Source: Vibrio madracius (GTDB lineage Bacteria; Pseudomonadota; Gammaproteobacteria; Enterobacterales; Vibrionaceae). Taken from it: a stretch of 5,590 nt of DNA. Shown in pieces: positions 4,680-5,590 of this stretch. The position numbers were made by a program, and so were the translations under genes. The notes beneath the pieces are model-generated. The model searched no databases. It was not told the origin of the DNA and saw only the letters and a list, made by a program, of their open reading frames with translations. Position 1 is the first letter of the stretch. Every line of letters starts with the position of its first letter. The stretch covers positions 1 through 5,590 of the forward strand of contig ASHK01000022.1 in NCBI GenBank assembly GCA_000695745.1, given 5' to 3'.

Positions 4680-5590
4680 ATGAGACTTGTCGGTAACCGA
4701 AGGCTCACGTTCAACATCATTCTCCTGTCGATAATGCCATTGATAATCGTGGTAGGAATTGTTGCTAGTATCATGTTTTCTCAGGCAAAACAGTTAGTGG
4801 AAGAACAGGTAGCCCTGACGAGAAGCAATGTTCTTGCCGTTAAAAAGCAAGAACTCAAACAGTACGTAGAAATGGCACTCAAAAGCATCGAACCTTACTA
4901 TCGTGATCCATCATTGACCGAAGAGTTGGCGAAGCAAATTGTTGCTGAAAAGTTGAGCAGCCTCACATATGGCAACGATGGTTACTTCTTTGCTTACACT
5001 TGGGATGGCGATGCGTTGGTACTGCCTTATCAACCAAATCGGATCGGCAAGAACTGGTGGAATGTCGAGGATGTACAGGGTAAGAAGCTACTTCAAGAAT
5101 TAATAAGAGTAGGCAAGAGCGGCGGCGGTTTGTTGACTATTTATGGCACAAACCATCAAAGAAAGAGCCGTTGCCCAAACTGAGTTACGCGGTGTCTCTC
5201 GACAAATGGCAATGGATGATAGCACAGGGGTATATCTTGATGATATCGAAACACAAGTAACTCACATGCAAAATGGTTTTGACCAAAGTGTCGGGAAAAC
5301 CAGCACAGCCCTATTTGGTTTGGTTTTTATTGCCGTTTCGGTGATTGCCATGCTCGGAGCCTCCCTAAACCTTAATGTACGCCGTTTAGCGAATCAGCAA
5401 CTCAGTGTCTTAAATCAGCAAATTATCGATTCTCAGGAAAACGAACGAAGCCGAGTATCACGAGAGCTGCATGATGGCGTCAACCAACTGTTGGTCGCGG
5501 CTAAATACCGTCTAGAAAATGTCACCAAAGAAAACGATAACGTTGAAAAAGAGGCCGAATTAAGCGCAAGCAAAAATGCGATGGAACAAG
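4680..5590 (+). pseudogene. Cache-domain sensor histidine kinase (NarL/HisKA_3 type), frameshifted twice and cut by window edge
   Basis: This is an inner-membrane two-component sensor: a periplasmic ligand domain controls autophosphorylation of a cytoplasmic His. The start at 4680 follows GGAAGG and gives a membrane helix at residues 9-33, then a single-Cache (sCache_2-like) domain with YGNDGYFFAY (97-106), PYQPNRIGKNWWN (116-128) and QELIRVGKSGGG (139-150). The frame written then ends at TGA 5181-5183. The homologous continuation VDYLWHKPSKKEPLPKLSYA lies in the next frame from 5132, and after DKWQWMI (to 5221) it moves again to TGVYLDDIE from 5224. Restoring one base at each point gives a continuous protein to the window end. 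A second helix follows (TALFGLVFIAVSVIAMLG, about 210-227), then ENERSRVSRELHDGVNQLL with phosphoacceptor His about 265 (codon 5470-5472). The ATPase domain lies beyond the edge. It is divergent from the TRAP operon and probably regulates it. The type is clear; whether the breaks are real is open. Confidence 0.85.

Overview
The window looks like a chromosomal segment from a gammaproteobacterium, most likely a Vibrio or close relative. I infer this from the AhpC and AhpF sequences (very close to the enterobacterial/Vibrio type), the moderate GC content and the gene style; no search was run. There are five protein genes. Four are on the minus strand: ahpF (cut by the left edge), ahpC, and a three-gene TRAP transporter operon dctP-dctQ-dctM. 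One divergent plus-strand sensor histidine kinase is cut by the right edge.

Layout. Positions 1-388 hold the first ~129 codons of ahpF, whose frame is broken by an apparent one-base deletion near codon 19. Positions 389-610 are an ahpC-ahpF spacer holding a long hairpin and a small terminator-like hairpin. ahpC occupies 611-1168. Upstream of it (1169-1320) are a promoter and a near-consensus OxyR box, so ahpC-ahpF is a peroxide-stress unit: AhpC reduces peroxides and AhpF re-reduces AhpC with NADH. A strong intrinsic terminator (1309-1350) ends the TRAP operon just upstream of that promoter.

The TRAP operon runs leftwards: dctP (periplasmic binding protein, 4466-3393), dctQ (small membrane subunit, 3298-2741) and dctM (large membrane subunit, 2754-1369). 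An RNA hairpin lies between dctP and dctQ, and dctQ and dctM overlap by 14 bases. The binding protein resembles the TakP-like 2-oxo-acid/monocarboxylate group, with changes at positions expected to line the ligand site. The 213-base divergent spacer (4467-4679) carries a duplicated Shine-Dalgarno block and an inverted repeat that could be an operator.

The divergent kinase (4680 onward) has a periplasmic Cache sensor between two membrane segments, followed by a NarL-type (HisKA_3) phosphoacceptor region. It probably senses the TRAP substrate, or a related compound, and controls the operon through a response regulator beyond the right edge. Its frame is broken twice, each time by one missing base. 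All three breaks in the window are one-base losses that a homopolymer contraction would explain, so sequence error must be excluded before calling these genes dead. I see no mobile element, CRISPR array, RNA gene or wholly new system here.
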